Shown one piece after another: positions 32,258 to 43,439 of a stretch of 64,000 nt of DNA. Each line of letters opens with the position of its first letter. The first letter of the stretch is position 1. Source of the DNA: Russula earlei (taxonomy: Eukaryota > Basidiomycota > Agaricomycetes > Russulales > Russulaceae). Both the position numbers and the translations under genes were made by a program. Under the pieces are notes generated by a model, which saw nothing but the letters and a program-made list of their open reading frames with translations, ran no database searches and had not been told where the DNA came from. Location: positions 1-64,000 of the forward strand of contig JAGFNK010000095.1 of assembly GCA_025769875.1 (NCBI GenBank). The letters run 5' to 3'.

Positions 32258-33890
32258 GGGTACTCCTTTCTTTGTCAAGGCAATAATGGGTCAAGCAATC
32301 TGGCTGAACCCTTGGATAAAAGCCCTATTGTAGCTGAAGACTCCCATGACTTTGCACACTTCATGCACATCCTTCATTTCCCTAGGCCAGTCTGTGATTC
32401 CTTGGACCTTGGAGGCCTCAATTTTCATCTTTCCTTTGTCTATGTCCCAACCCAACATGGTTAATTTCTGCACCATGAACTGGCATTTCTTGGGTTTCAG
32501 GAAGTATGATTTCATCTGCATCAGCATAAGTAGCTCGCTGATACATTGCTCATGGATTTCTAGTTGTTCAGGACTGTCCCCCATGGCAATTCCAAAGTCA
32601 TCCAGGTAGTTGACAGTGTATTCTGCCCATCAGTCCAGCCAGTCACTGAAGTCTCTTCTCATCAGCTTAGTAAAGAAGGCTGGCATGTTCTTGAGCCTGA
32701 AGTACATGACATTGGGCAGGTATGTTCCATATGGCATTTTGAAGGCTGCTTTCCAGCAATCTCCTTCTGCCAATTGTACATTATTGTATCCCCATTGTAT
32801 GTTGAATTTGGAGAACACCTTCTTTCCTCGAAGCCTTTCCACCTCTTGTTCCAGATGTGGTAAAGGTTCATTGTCTCATCTGGTCCACTGATTTAGTCAT
32901 CGATAGTCCACAATGATTCTTTTCTCCTTGCTGTCCTTCTTGCCAATGAAGAACACTGGAGATGTGTAGCTGGATAGACCTGGAGTGATGTATTGCTTTT
33001 CTACTTCATCAGCTAGAAATTTCTTGAGGTATTCTCATTCATCTCGTGTCAGGTGGTACACTTTGCAGTTTAGCTCCTTTGGTGCATTAGGTAACAGCTC
33101 TATCTGCATGTCTGGTTCCCTTGGTGGTGGGAACCTCTAAGACTTCTCCTCTGAGAAGACATCTGCAAAGCGGTGGAATTGCCTTGGAACATTGGCAAGG
33201 GGGTCCTCTCCTTCTTGAGGTTCAATCGACTGTTGGGCCCACTTCTGAGTGATAGTTGTCTTCTGTAGGTAAATTGCCTCCCCCTTCTTCAATTGTTGAC
33301 TTTCATCTCTTGCTTGCTTTTGGATTTCTGTGACATAGAGATCCAGGTTCTTGTATCGAGAAGTCTCAATTTGTACTGCTCCCTCCATCAGCTGTCCTTT
33401 CTTCCAGTTGATGGTGGGATTGAATTCAAATAGGAAGGGATATCCCAGGATGACCCAATCTGTTCCTAAGTTGGTGAGATAGAACTTTTGCAAGCTCTCC
33501 TTCTCCTTGTATTGGATGCAAAGCCAGCAATAATGAGTGAGTTCTCCCTGCTTATTCTGGGTTCCATCAATGTTTTGTACTACCATGGGTTCATGTAGTT
33601 CTTGTCTTCCAATCTTCAGTCTTTTCCAAGCTGAGTGATTGATGAAGTTCTCTGTTGCTCCACTGTCTAGTAGAGCAGATTCCTTGGCCATCATGTGTGC
33701 AGTGATGAAAGTGAATGGAATATTCATAGCATTCAGTCTTCTAATGTACACTTGCAACACACTATTCTTCCTAAGCCAGGCCGTCGACTTAGGTGTTCCT
33801 AAAAACCCTGTTCCATCAGTTCTTCCAATAAGTCCTCCTTCTGTTTGGTGGACATCTTCTTTATGGATGCTGAGGAGGAGCTCTTGTTAT
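32258..33890 (-). pseudogene. gypsy protease / reverse transcriptase relic
   Basis: Aspartic-protease motif ALLDSGATENF near 33670; VILGYPFLFEFNPTINWKKG near 33420; reverse-transcriptase blocks SPVFFIGKKD near 32950, SKFNIQWGYNNVQLAEGD near 32780, NYLDDFGIAMG near 32595 and LTMLGWDIDKGKMKIEASKV near 32430. Interrupted by several stops and small gaps. Confidence 0.85.
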
Positions 33891-33912
33891 AGGTAGGAGG
33901 GGGAGATGTGGA

Positions 33913-36440
33913 TCATCCAGAGACAGTGCTTTCATTTCCACTGTCCCCTGAGTTGTCCTCCTTCTCTATTTCCAGAGCTTGAGCCTTTCCTTTGTCCTTT
34001 GGGTTACTTGATTTCTTGTTGACTCTGTCCTTGTCAGGACAGTTCTGGCTGATGTGCCCTGCCTTTTTGCAGATGGAGCATTTTCCTTCTGCTAGCAGTT
34101 TCTTCTTCTCCTCTGTCAGAGGAGGATGACACTTGGTCCTTGCTGCATTGGTGGATACTGAGTCCACTTCCATAGTATTGGGGTCTCTTTGGTTTTGCCT
34201 TTTCCCAGCCTGTAGGGATTTCATGTGATTTTCTCTGGTGGTCAACAATCCACCTCCAGATCCAATATTAGCTTTCATAAGCTGGTCTCTGACTTGTTCC
34301 TCCCTGGCAGCATTGATCCATGCTCATAGATCATTGATGGCAGGTATGTCTTTGACTGGTTGATTGTAAATTCATCACACCAGCCAGGTGATCAGTTTGG
34401 CTTTACAGGCTTCAACTGCTCCTGGTGAGTTCTGGTCCCATCCTGCTTTGCTGAGCAGGACAAGGAACTTGCTGGTGAAATCATCCAGGGATGCTGCTTT
34501 AGACATGGACAACTGCTGCAGCTCCATAAAGGCATCCTCTGGTTCTGTGGTATCTTTGAATTCTCTGAAGAAGTCATCCACAAATTCAATCCAAAAGAGC
34601 ATGTCAGTTGGATCCAATTGCACAAGTTCATAGGGCGATGGTGGGTCCCCATTCCTCTTTGCTTCTACCAGGTTCATTTGGTTGACCACCCATTCGTGTA
34701 CTTTCTCTCCTTTGATGTAGGTGAGAGCCAAAGCTACTTGCTTCATTGGAATAGTCATGGTTGGGTTGTCATTGTTAAGCAGATTCCATAGATTGAAATC
34801 TTGGATGAAGTATTTTGTCTTCTTTCTGTCTCCTTTGAAGACCTCAGGAGGGTCTCCTTTCAGAGATCCATTGCCTCCATGGGGGCCTGGTGCCGGCTGG
34901 GGCACCAGGTTTGCTCCTGGTCCTACAGGAGGTGCTGCAGGTGGTCCTCCTCCTGGAGGGCCTCCTCCAGGTGGGCCTGCTAGTCCAAAGGGGACTCCTC
35001 CACCTCCAGGTGGTCCTCCCCCACCAGGTAGGTGTTACTGAGTGGTTTGGGGTCCAGAAGATGCCGGAACACCTGAACAATGGACTGCACCATTTGCATC
35101 ATGCGTGCATCAGATCTTAATCATTTATGTTCGTTAATATTGCGTTCGGAACGCGTTGATCGTATCTTTCTGAAAATGTATTGAAGAAGCAATGAGTAGC
35201 ATTGCTTCTGTCCCAGATGTTCCTGTACCGCCACATATGTCGCTTCCTTGATTAGGAAAGTACTTATGACACTGAGATTGCTACTAGGGAAGCACTTAAT
35301 GCTTCCAGCACCAAGATCGTTTACATAGAAGCAACCCTTGCTTCTATGAGCCACGTTTTGCTTCTATAGCACCGACCAGTACTACAGCAGCACAAACCTT
35401 ATCCCTGTAGGGCTATATAAGGCCCCCAGTTGTAACAGTTGAGCCCTAAGCTCAACTCAGTTTGCCAATCCCAAACAGTTGACTCCTACCCCATCTGCAG
35501 AGCCCCTCTCATCTTGTTGCCATACTCCAGAAGGATCTAACACTCCTTCCCCTCCATGAGTATTGCTTGCTTGACTCAAGCATATCTGCATTGGTAGGAC
35601 GTGTTCATAGACGCGACCATTGATCTTATTTAAGGCACTTTGGAGCCTTAACAGTAGGCTGCCTCCAGGGTTTACCACAATGGTAGGCCCTGCTCGTCCA
35701 TCCACTGTCTGGGTGGCAATTGTGGTTGTCTGTATTGCTGCAATGGTAGCCATTTCAACCGATTCTTCCGGTTCTTCAACTATTGTTAGTTCAATGGGTG
35801 AGATGTGTACTGCCTGCTCCAGTCATTCAGCTAGCTCCAATACTTCTGGTGCTTCTGCTTTCTGGTCTGTAGTTGGAGGGTCCAACCTTTCTGTTTCTCC
35901 ACTGGACAACTTTTGTATTGGTGGAGCTAGATTGTCTACTCCTGGGTCTCTTGGTTCCCAATGAGTAGTATAAGGGTCTGTCTTGGTTCCAAAACCTAGA
36001 ACTCTATATTCATTGATATCTTCATCCTCTTCTGTATAGGGATGTCTGTTGTGGTAGTCAATGAAGTACCACTAATCATTGATATATTTTCAAGGAAGGA
36101 AGCTTCCTTTATATCACACCTTGTATCTGTTAGGTCCTTCCTGGTCTGCCCAACACCAGATGGCAGTTCCTTTGATTCCTGAGGGTAGATCATCCCTCTC
36201 TCTAGCTTTGAACCAACCAAATTTGGTTCCTTGCTTTGGTTTCTGGGTGAACTTTATGCATATGCAATGTTCTCCTTTGATCTCCAGTTTGTCCACTGCC
36301 ACTGCCTTTCCTAGGGAGTTGGGACTTGTGTTCCTGCTTACCACTGTCTATGCCAATGACAGTAGGGGTCTTTACAGAAGTATGTGTGTTACAACCATGC
36401 TGGTCATCAAGAGTCACGTAGTACACCTTCTTATTGTGGA
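33913..36440 (-). pseudogene. gypsy gag relic with CCHC zinc knuckle
   Basis: N-terminal part with GTKFGWFKARERDDL (about 36230), matching the start of gag in the younger element. It continues to about 35654, is interrupted by the solo LTR 35128-35653, then the Pro/Gly-rich linker, FKGDRKKTKYFIQDFNLW (about 34830) and the zinc knuckle CSICKKAGHISQNC near 34080-34040. Contains several stops. Confidence 0.75.
35128..35653 (+). repeat. Solo LTR inserted in the old gag
   Basis: Ends TTGGAGCCTTAACA; carries GGCTATATAAGGCCCC (about 35409-35424) and the inverted pair TTGAGCCCTAAGCTCAA downstream of it. It is the inverse of 36578-36946, so same LTR family. The left end (TGTTCGTT) is tentative; no clear target duplication. 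Confidence 0.6.
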
Positions 36441-36577
36441 GAGGTCTGTATAGATTTTCTCCCTTGACTAATTCAGCGTAAGTTGCTGACCATATGATGA
36501 CTAGATCCTAGTCCTAGGGCTTCCTGCCTAATTCTGGTTTGCTTTCACAGTGATGTCTGTGATAGAAGCTTGACTTA

Positions 36578-36946
36578 TGTTAAGGCTCCAAAGTGCCTTT
36601 AATAAGATCAATGGTCATGTCTATGAACACATCCTACCAATGCAGATATGCTTGAGTCAAGCAAGCAATACTTGTGGAGGGGAAGGAGTGTTAGATCCTT
36701 CTAGAGTATGGCAACAAGATGAGAGGGGCTCTGCAGATGGGGTAGGAGTCAACTGTTTGGGATTGGCAAACTAAGTCGAGCTTAAGGCTCAACTGCTACA
36801 AACTGGGGGCTTTATATAGCCCTCAGGGATAAGGTTTGTGCTACTGTAGTACTGGTCAGTGCTATAGAAGCAAAGGTGGCTCATAGAAGCAATAGTTGCT
36901 TCTGTGTAAACGATCTTGGTGCTGGAAGCATTAGGCCCCATTTACC
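36578..36946 (-). repeat. LTR of the old gypsy element (truncated)
   Basis: Starts TGTTAAGGCTCCAAAG; reverse copy of 35128-35653 over about 370 bases, lacking the outer part. Lies next to the primer-binding-like site of the old element. Confidence 0.7.
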
Positions 36947-38815
36947 AACCGAGAATTCTTGAATCTTGAACTTGAACTCAGATTTCAGTATTTTCCAGGG
37001 GTGACAGGAGTCACAGGCATGATGAACAATAACTTGATTAACTAATACAAGTTTCTTTAATTATAATTTCTTTAATTATAATTTCTTTAATTATAATTAT
37101 GAGCTCTTTCTCACCAGATTTGCAAATTCACTTGTTGTGATTGCATATTCACATGTGTGAAGTTAGATGTCTGCATACTTGGAGTTGACTCAGGAGTTGG
37201 TACTCAGCTTTATTTGGGACTTTCCCTCCATCATCTTTTTCCATGTATGCGTGCGTTTTTCTCTTGCCTTCTTTTTTTTATTTGCTGTTTTCAGCACACT
37301 TGGCGGAGCTTGAATTCCACCCAAATCGGTGCAGAAAACCCCCTCAAACATGCGGGATGAATATCTCCCTCAAAACACCTTCAATTCATATGAAACCTAT
37401 TGTCCCTGAATTGCCTGAATGAGGGCTAGGCAGCCCCATTGTTTTTATGAGATCTGAGTGAGAATTGGTGGAGCTGGACTCAAGCCACCTCCACATGTGT
37501 ATTAGATGAATTACAACTCAAAATCATGGTCAATATCTATTATTTTGCCTTCATGTTGTACCCATGGACTGTCTTGAGGCAGCCCCATAGTGTTTTTGAC
37601 TGGGAGGAGCACCTAGCGGGAACATGAGAATGTGTTTGTTCATTCAACTGCACTCAGGTTCACATAGATGATAAGAGGACAACAGGGCAACTTTATTCAA
37701 GATGGTAGCATATACAGGTGGGAACTAAGGCTAAGGGACAGGAAAAGCACAAAAGACAGGCATATGAAAGGAAATCTAGACATAAGAAGGGGACCAAAGC
37801 TGGACAACGTGAGGTATCAAGTTGTGGTCTCCAGTGGCTGTGGTAGTGGTGTGTGGCGATTTGTGAAGGATGGCCAAGGCCAGGTGTGGTGATGAGGGGT
37901 GTGGTCAAGTCACAATGTGAGGGGGAGACAATGCAAAGGAGAGGCTGGAGGGGGGATAGGGAGAGTGCTGGCGGGTGGTTGTTTGGGCACTGATGGCGCT
38001 GCCGAACACATTTGCAGGTGGGATGATTGGAGAGATTGGATGGCAGATGCAAGGTAGAGGAGCAAGGGGGTGTGGATGTAGAAAGGGAGAGGGAAGATGG
38101 TAGCAGGCTGGGAAATGGATGCATAGGTGGCGTGCAGATCTCTGACTAACAAAATGAGAGACTAGTAAAAGGGGAGAAAAAGCATACTGAAACATACAGT
38201 AGCAACACTGTCCAATGGCAACAAAGATGGCAGCATGGTACAGGGCTCTTCAGCGGCACGTCAGGACTCGTCAGTGCATGGTGAAGGTGGGGGCGTTGAG
38301 GGCAAGGGCATGTGGTGGTTGATGAGGGTGAGGTGGCGTGCTGGCAGCAACGATGATGATGTGAGGATGAAGAGATGGCAAAAAAGGAATACGCACATAT
38401 GTACTCTTGTAAGCGATTTGCAGCAAATAAATGCAAATGCAAACACTGAGCAAGTCAGTGGCACATACACATATGCTGGCCATGAAATCAGCTGTGCTGG
38501 CCTTTCCCCCCACAACCTGCTCCCCATGTTCTCGCCCGCATCCACAAACTTGCTATGATGCCTGCATGGGTGCCTCATGTGTGGGCCCTGTGTCAAGACT
38601 CACTGTTGAACTATCCAGTTCAAGAGCGAGGGATAAGCTTGAAGACAAGTTGATAAATGTCCAAGATGGCATGGGTGAGAAGTACTGTCCAGAGCAGTAC
38701 CAAATACCAAAGGGGTATGGTAACTGGGAGCATCAAGCAGGCACGCAGAGAAGAGGCCAGAATGGTCACAAGGGGACAGTCCTTAAGGGAGTATCCCAGA
38801 GATTGAGAGTGCCAT
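36947..38815. other. Repeat-derived DNA without a recognised gene
   Basis: Contains three tandem TTTCTTTAATTATAA units at about 37050-37100. Long open frames on the minus strand at 37693-38442 are low-complexity (Ser/Pro/His/Cys-rich) and have no motif. CpG is scarce, so it looks like old mobile DNA. Confidence 0.4.
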
Positions 38816-39060
38816 AAACAAATGGACAGTCTGAAGACTGTCCACTACTTTATTGAGTGCTTATATACTACAAGAGAACTGCTAAATAGGGAACAAGTCA
38901 TAATCTTGTTATCAAGCACAATAGACAGATGAGTAAGAAGTCAGAATGTGCTTACTGAGCATGCTCAGTCATACTCAGTAAGCTGCTGAGTAAGAAGGCT
39001 TCTCTTGATGAGTAAGAGCCTTTACTGTCCATGTGTTCACTGCTTTAGTACATGTGCGAA
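38816..39060. repeat. Dispersed repeat with GACAGTC hairpin, copy 1
   Basis: AATGGACAGTCTGAAGACTG opens a ~235-base sequence repeated at about 45786-46020, with TATATACTACAAG and several GAGTAAG motifs. The head GACAGTCTGAAGACTGTC is a perfect hairpin. A third partial copy starts near 45062. Probably LTR-derived. Confidence 0.6.
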
Positions 39061-39808
39061 GCACCAGATTCATTTGCTGTTAGTTAGTTTAGGGCTGGTC
39101 ATTTGAGGACTTGTAGTTTGGTTCATGGAATAGAGTTGCCTATAAGGCCCCTTATATAGTTCTATTAAGGTCCTTAGAGTCGACCCTAATACTTATATTA
39201 AGGTCCTTAGTATTGCTGTATAGTTCATTCTATAGTTATTAGAGTTAGTCTAATAACATGTTGTAGGGTCTTTAGTATTGTGTTAGTGCCTATTGTAGAG
39301 CACTTAGAGTCATCCTAATGGGTCCTTAGGGGGGCTATAATACTGTCCTTTATTGCTAAAAGGGTTGCCATTAAGTGGGGCTTGCTGTATGTTGATTGTG
39401 CCAAGAATCACTCACGTGACAATGCACACGCAATATTGTGGACACCTCCACTCACCCCTTTTGTCTGTGTGAACAGGGTGACACCATAGAGGCTGGGTTT
39501 CCTCTCATAAGGAAGGGTCCTTCAAGGGCCCTCTCTGGGAAATGGTTCATGACACCTTGTTGTTGCTCCTACCATCTCTGACCCCCCAATTCCCTAGTTG
39601 AGCCCTCTGCATCTTCCAACCTAGTTGCCCACAAGTCTCCCTTCTCTGTGCCACCTCCATCGTCTCTCAATTCATTGCCTCTGCCTTTGCCTCCCTTGCA
39701 TCTCAGCACGGCCTTGATGTCAACTCACCCACACAGCTATATGGCTGGCCATGAATTGCTTATGAGAGTACATATGTGCATATTCCTTTCATGCCATCTC
39801 CTCTTCAT
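39061..39808. other. Degenerate AAGGTCCTTAG-type minisatellite and flank, no gene
   Basis: Between about 39120 and 39370 the motif GGTCCTTAG recurs at irregular spacing with ATAGTT/CTATAG palindromes. Nothing coding is recognised. Confidence 0.4.
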
Positions 39809-40342
39809 TGTTAAGATCTGACTGATCTTGTTACTGACTCTTAGTGAAAGAGTTGCTTGATTTAGTTCAAGCACTAGACTTCAAATCCTTCTCAGGAAGA
39901 ATAGATGTAAGAGAAGAGAGGGACCTCTTTCACTTAGAGTTGTCACTATAGTTAGTTTAGAATGTTGACAAGATGATTGTTTCTTGTAAGAGAGTAAGTC
40001 AAGCATAAGGCTCGACTTCTTGGTACCACAGACTATTTATACAATATCTCCATAACTACTGATCTGTTTTGTACGAGACTCAGGGTGCACATAGCTGAGA
40101 CCCAGTAGTATTCAAATACGTAGAGCACAATTCGAGAATGTCAGAAATGACTCATGCGTGAGTCATTCTTTCCCAGTATCTGTCATCAACCAGTAAGTAG
40201 TGAGTAAGCCATTACTGATCAATGAGTAAGCGGATCAGTAAGCAATCACTAAGCCAGATGAATAAGCACATATGAGTAAACAGAGATGAGTCACCAAAGC
40301 ATAGGTAAGCAGATGAGAGCACAGAACACAAGAATCCTAACA
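39809..40342 (-). repeat. Solo gypsy LTR (old copy)
   Basis: Starts TGTTAAGATC and ends AATCCTAACA; full-length homologue of the LTRs at 48152-48718 and 56213-56779 but more diverged. No matching target duplication seen (TTCAT versus ATTAT). Confidence 0.8.
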
Positions 40343-40349
40343 ATTATCC

Positions 40350-40760
40350 CCTCACATTCCCCACTCTGCACCTGGGAACTGCAACAACAGCTAAAATTGA
40401 TTGCCATCAATGTCACTCACATTGCTGCCCAATGCATTGCACTCTCTCACCTACATCTATCCCCTGCACCACTAGTCTCCTTTATCCACCACATTCTTCC
40501 CCCTTTGTCATTATGTTCTCACCCCTCTGTGACCAACTCTCAAGCTTTGTCCTCACCCCCACCACACATCTATGCACAGACCCAGATGACACATGTGCAT
40601 CATCATCATTGCCTCACCCAAGGGCTTGCTGCCCATAGCATGTCACCCCTATGTCATTGCTGCACCACCTCACACTCTCAGACTTGCAGTAGGAAGAATA
40701 GAACTTTAGTGTAGATTGTCTTCCAGTTTATCTTAGCTACAGTATTTAAGGCCCAATAGC
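40350..40760. repeat. Relic of the hAT-type element interior
   Basis: Matches the reverse complement of about 31240-31640. Landmarks: CCACACATCTA, GACCCAGATGACACA against GACCCGTATGACGCG, GGGCTTGCTGCCCATAG and GCAGTAGGAAGAATAGAA. The differences are mostly CpG to TpG/CpA in this copy. Confidence 0.65.
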
Positions 40761-40949
40761 TATGGTTTCGAATATGAGTCCTTCACAGCTCAGTGAATTG
40801 AATCAGCAGTTCCGGCTTCCTTGCACCCTCATTATCATCTACATCTGCCTGAAGAACACTTTGACTCCTCTTTTCCTTCAAGAACACATGCACACACACA
40901 TCCAGTCTTGCACCTGCAATTCTGAGACATCAACATCAGCAAACCACAA

Positions 40950-41495
40950 AAAAAATTCCTGGGTTTTTGTTGGTTTCTGCTGGTTTCCCAGTTTCCAGAA
41001 ACCAAAAACCCAGAAACTGGGAAACCTGGTAGACATCATGAAGCACACTGGAAAACAATTCAAGTTTTCTATGGTCACATCGACCGTCTGAGTGAGCGAC
41101 ACTGGCACCTTGCACTGGAATGTGCAGACAACGATTGTGATGATGTATCCCTTCATCATGCTGATGCCTCGATGATATCTGCATTCCATGCTGATCTGTA
41201 TATACCTGAGAGTCCCCTCAAGGCTTAGATCTGTACCAGCTCGAATCGACTTCCAATTACAAGTAGAAATGACATATACCCTATTTCTGACCATTTTCAG
41301 TGATTTTTTTCCTACTATACTATAGTTCTACCAGTTTCCATACTTTCGACAGGTTTCTGTTAGTTTCTTAGGTTTTCATGAAAGATACTCTCAGGTTGTT
41401 TCCAGGAAACCAGACATGGGTTTCCCAGTCTCCCAGTTTCCTGGTTTCTGCTGGTTTTTTTCGGTTTCCTGAGGTGAGAAACCAACGGAAACTAA
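40950..41495. repeat. GGTTTC-rich palindromic repeat region
   Basis: At 40981-41027 a hairpin GGTTTCCCAGTTTC...GAAACTGGGAAACC is seen. At about 41345-41490 the same words recur in direct and inverted form (CAGTTTCCTGGTTTCTGCTG). It may be a small MITE with degenerate ends near 40952 and 41490. Not a gene. Confidence 0.45.
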
Positions 41496-42008
41496 AATCC
41501 ATCTTTACTGATGAAGCTCATTGCCTTAAAGACAACAAGCCTCATGTCTTGACTCTTGCTTGCTCCCCTCTTGGTTTCTTCCCTGTCTGTACCTGCACTT
41601 GGATCAAGGCACACAGACTCTGTGTGCCCATGGTGGCATGCTACAATCAGGTTCAGCACCTCTTCCCAGTTGTCATCTGTGGGACCTTGGACAAGGGTTG
41701 AAGGATCTTTCGAGAACTTGCTGAGTGGATTTCCCACTGTTTCCAGAGGGGATTCACTTGGTATTTGCTCAATTGCTATGCAGAGTTGGGAGAGCAGCTC
41801 TGATGCTATCATGAATGCATCTGCCTCATCCATCATCAAATTGGACCTTGGCATGACCTGTCGAGAAAATGATGCTCGAGACTTCTCAAGACAAGTCCAA
41901 ACTTTTTTTTCGGCCTCCAGCAGGTTTGGGATTCCGGTTCCACCACCCCCTTGAGTTGGCTAAGTTTTTTCCAGATTTTCCTGATGCTAGTTGATGATTG
42001 ATGATGAT

Positions 42009-42063
<55 letters not shown>

Positions 42064-42252
42064 ATCATCATCATATGTTATAGTGCCCCTTCCCGACTTC
42101 CATCGGAACTCTAGTAATAAAAGCCGATTGAATGCGTGCGCTTTCTCTCCAGCTGTGCTCCTATTCATAATTGATACTGGTTATCAACTGCTAGTCTACT
42201 TTTCTCGCCCGCCGTCTTGTCCTTATCTCAACGACCCCTACGACTTCCAGCA
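41496..42252. other. Intergenic with GAT microsatellite; upstream region of the secreted-protein gene
   Basis: About 41996-42062 is a (GAT)n tract of roughly twenty units. The last ~170 bases before the ATG at 42253 have normal CpG content, unlike the DNA to the left. Confidence 0.6.
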
Positions 42253-42717
42253 ATGCGCACTTTCACCGTTTTTGCCTTTCTCTGTCTCGCCGTCGGCGTC
42301 ACTCCGTCCTTCGCGGTTCCTTGGATGTCGCCTAGGTACGCCCACATCCCCTGGTGCTGTTTATCCCTCAGGTTTACTTTGCTTTCTAGAGGAGAAAATG
42401 CACCTTCATCGGGATCAGAAGGTCCTTCCGTCCGAATCTCAGGGAGATTGTCCGAAAGCAAACCGTCAAGAGCTGGCAGGGAACAAGCGCCGATCGAGCT
42501 CCCCACACTCTTCACACCTCTCGGAAATGTGGCACCAGCACTACACGGGCAACCGAGCCCGACCCGCCCGACGACAGGGCCCTCGGGCGACTCGACGTCA
42601 AACACAGAGCGGACCCCCACACGGAAGCATCCGAATGTGAATGCGATGAGCCCCGACACCCCCACCCCCACCCGGTCCCACCCGGGAGGATCCAAGTCCG
42701 GAAAGAAGGGGCGCTAA
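42253..42717 (+). CDS. Small secreted basic protein (orphan, effector-like)
   Basis: Exons 42253-42335 and 42390-42717 join in phase to 136 residues. A clear signal peptide (MRTFTVFAFLCLAVGVTPSFA) is followed by a Pro/Ser/Thr/Gly-rich, basic chain ending PGGSKSGKKGR, with one motif-like stretch APIELPTLFTPLGN. No Cys in the mature part. The intron (42336-42389) has a GTACGC donor and TTCTAG acceptor. No family recognised. It stands alone in about 30 kb of transposon DNA, between a microsatellite and a solo LTR, and keeps CpG-rich composition. Whether it is expressed cannot be judged from sequence. Confidence 0.6.
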   Translation: MRTFTVFAFLCLAVGVTPSFAVPWMSPRYAHIPWCCLSLRFTLLSRGENAPSSGSEGPSVRISGRLSESKPSRAGREQAPIELPTLFTPLGNVAPALHGQPSPTRPTTGPSGDSTSNTERTPTRKHPNVNAMSPDTPTPTRSHPGGSKSGKKGR

Positions 42718-42942
42718 CCGATCCAGGCCGCAGACACCCAAGAAGCGTTTTGATAGGATGTTTTGTTCGTTGTCCTAATTCACAGTCTTCATAGCATTCA
42801 TTTATTTGTATGTCATGATCTTTGTGCATCTAAAATGTATTGGAGCTATAGAAATGATAGCTATGTACAGTATTAGCTTTAAAGGAGTGTAAAGGAATTG
42901 TAGTACTGACCTCAGTCTTGTGTGTAAAAGAAGACTGAGGAA

Positions 42943-43375
42943 TGTTGAGATAAAGAGTAGCCGAAGCGTTTGACGCGTCGGCCCAAACTGTCCGGGCGGC
43001 CCACAGGCCCGGACCACATAAGCGTTTCAGCTCAGTTGCTGAAACGTGATAACAAAATTGATAGTGTGATCTAAGACAATCGGTAGCTAGCACATAACGA
43101 TCGTGAAAACAATTTGATAGTTACTACAGACAAAATAATTTGGGACGCTCTCAGATACTTAAGAGCGTCGTACATACAGTAGATACTTCAGTTTCTTCTC
43201 ACAGAAACTGAAGTAAGTACTTACTATCTCACGATCTTATCAGTAGCTGATTACGCATTGTAGTATCATTTTTATTAGGTAAATATGACACAAAAGTTTC
43301 TTCTCACAGAAACTGAATATCATTTTTATTAGATCTATTATGATCTAATCTACTTTATCACTGCGCGATTCAACA
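42943..43375 (+). repeat. Solo LTR A (TGTTGAGATAAAG family), target duplication AGGAA
   Basis: 433 bases, TGTTGAGATAAAG to GCGCGATTCAACA, with perfect AGGAA duplications (42938-42942 and 43376-43380). Contains two copies of CAGTTTCTTCTCACAGAAACTGAA-like hairpins. CpG-rich, the youngest-looking of the three copies of this family (others: 56792-57225 and 57477-57900). Confidence 0.92.
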
Positions 43376-43439
43376 AGGAAAACAAATGCGATAACTAAAT
43401 TCTAATTATTTACACATATGGTCCAGATTGTCCATCTGT

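Larger units (their letters stand above)
32258..36577 (-). mobile_element. Old gypsy (chromovirus-type) element, internal region, decayed
   Basis: Minus strand: its LTR (36578 on) is on the right, then a primer-binding-like AAGCTTGACTTA (36566-36577), gag (about 36440-33910, interrupted by a solo LTR), protease and reverse transcriptase to about 32258, where it is cut off after a KKGVP motif. It is related to the full-length element at 48152-56779 but heavily CpG-depleted: many Arg codons of the younger copy are Gln, His, Cys, Trp or stop here. Confidence 0.85.

Noticed and set aside
36948..36963. CCAACCGAGAATTCTT shared with 23544-23559 as a transposon end
   Set aside because: Only 16 bases match and no partner end or target duplication was found at either place.
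37050..37100. CRISPR-like regular repeats
   Set aside because: Only three short direct AT-rich units without spacers; this is a eukaryotic genome.
37693..38442. Minus-strand frames rich in Ser, Pro, His and Cys
   Set aside because: Low-complexity, CpG-poor repeat DNA with no motif, start or intron signals.
41886..42074. Ile/Met/Ser homopolymer frames
   Set aside because: Translation of a GAT microsatellite.
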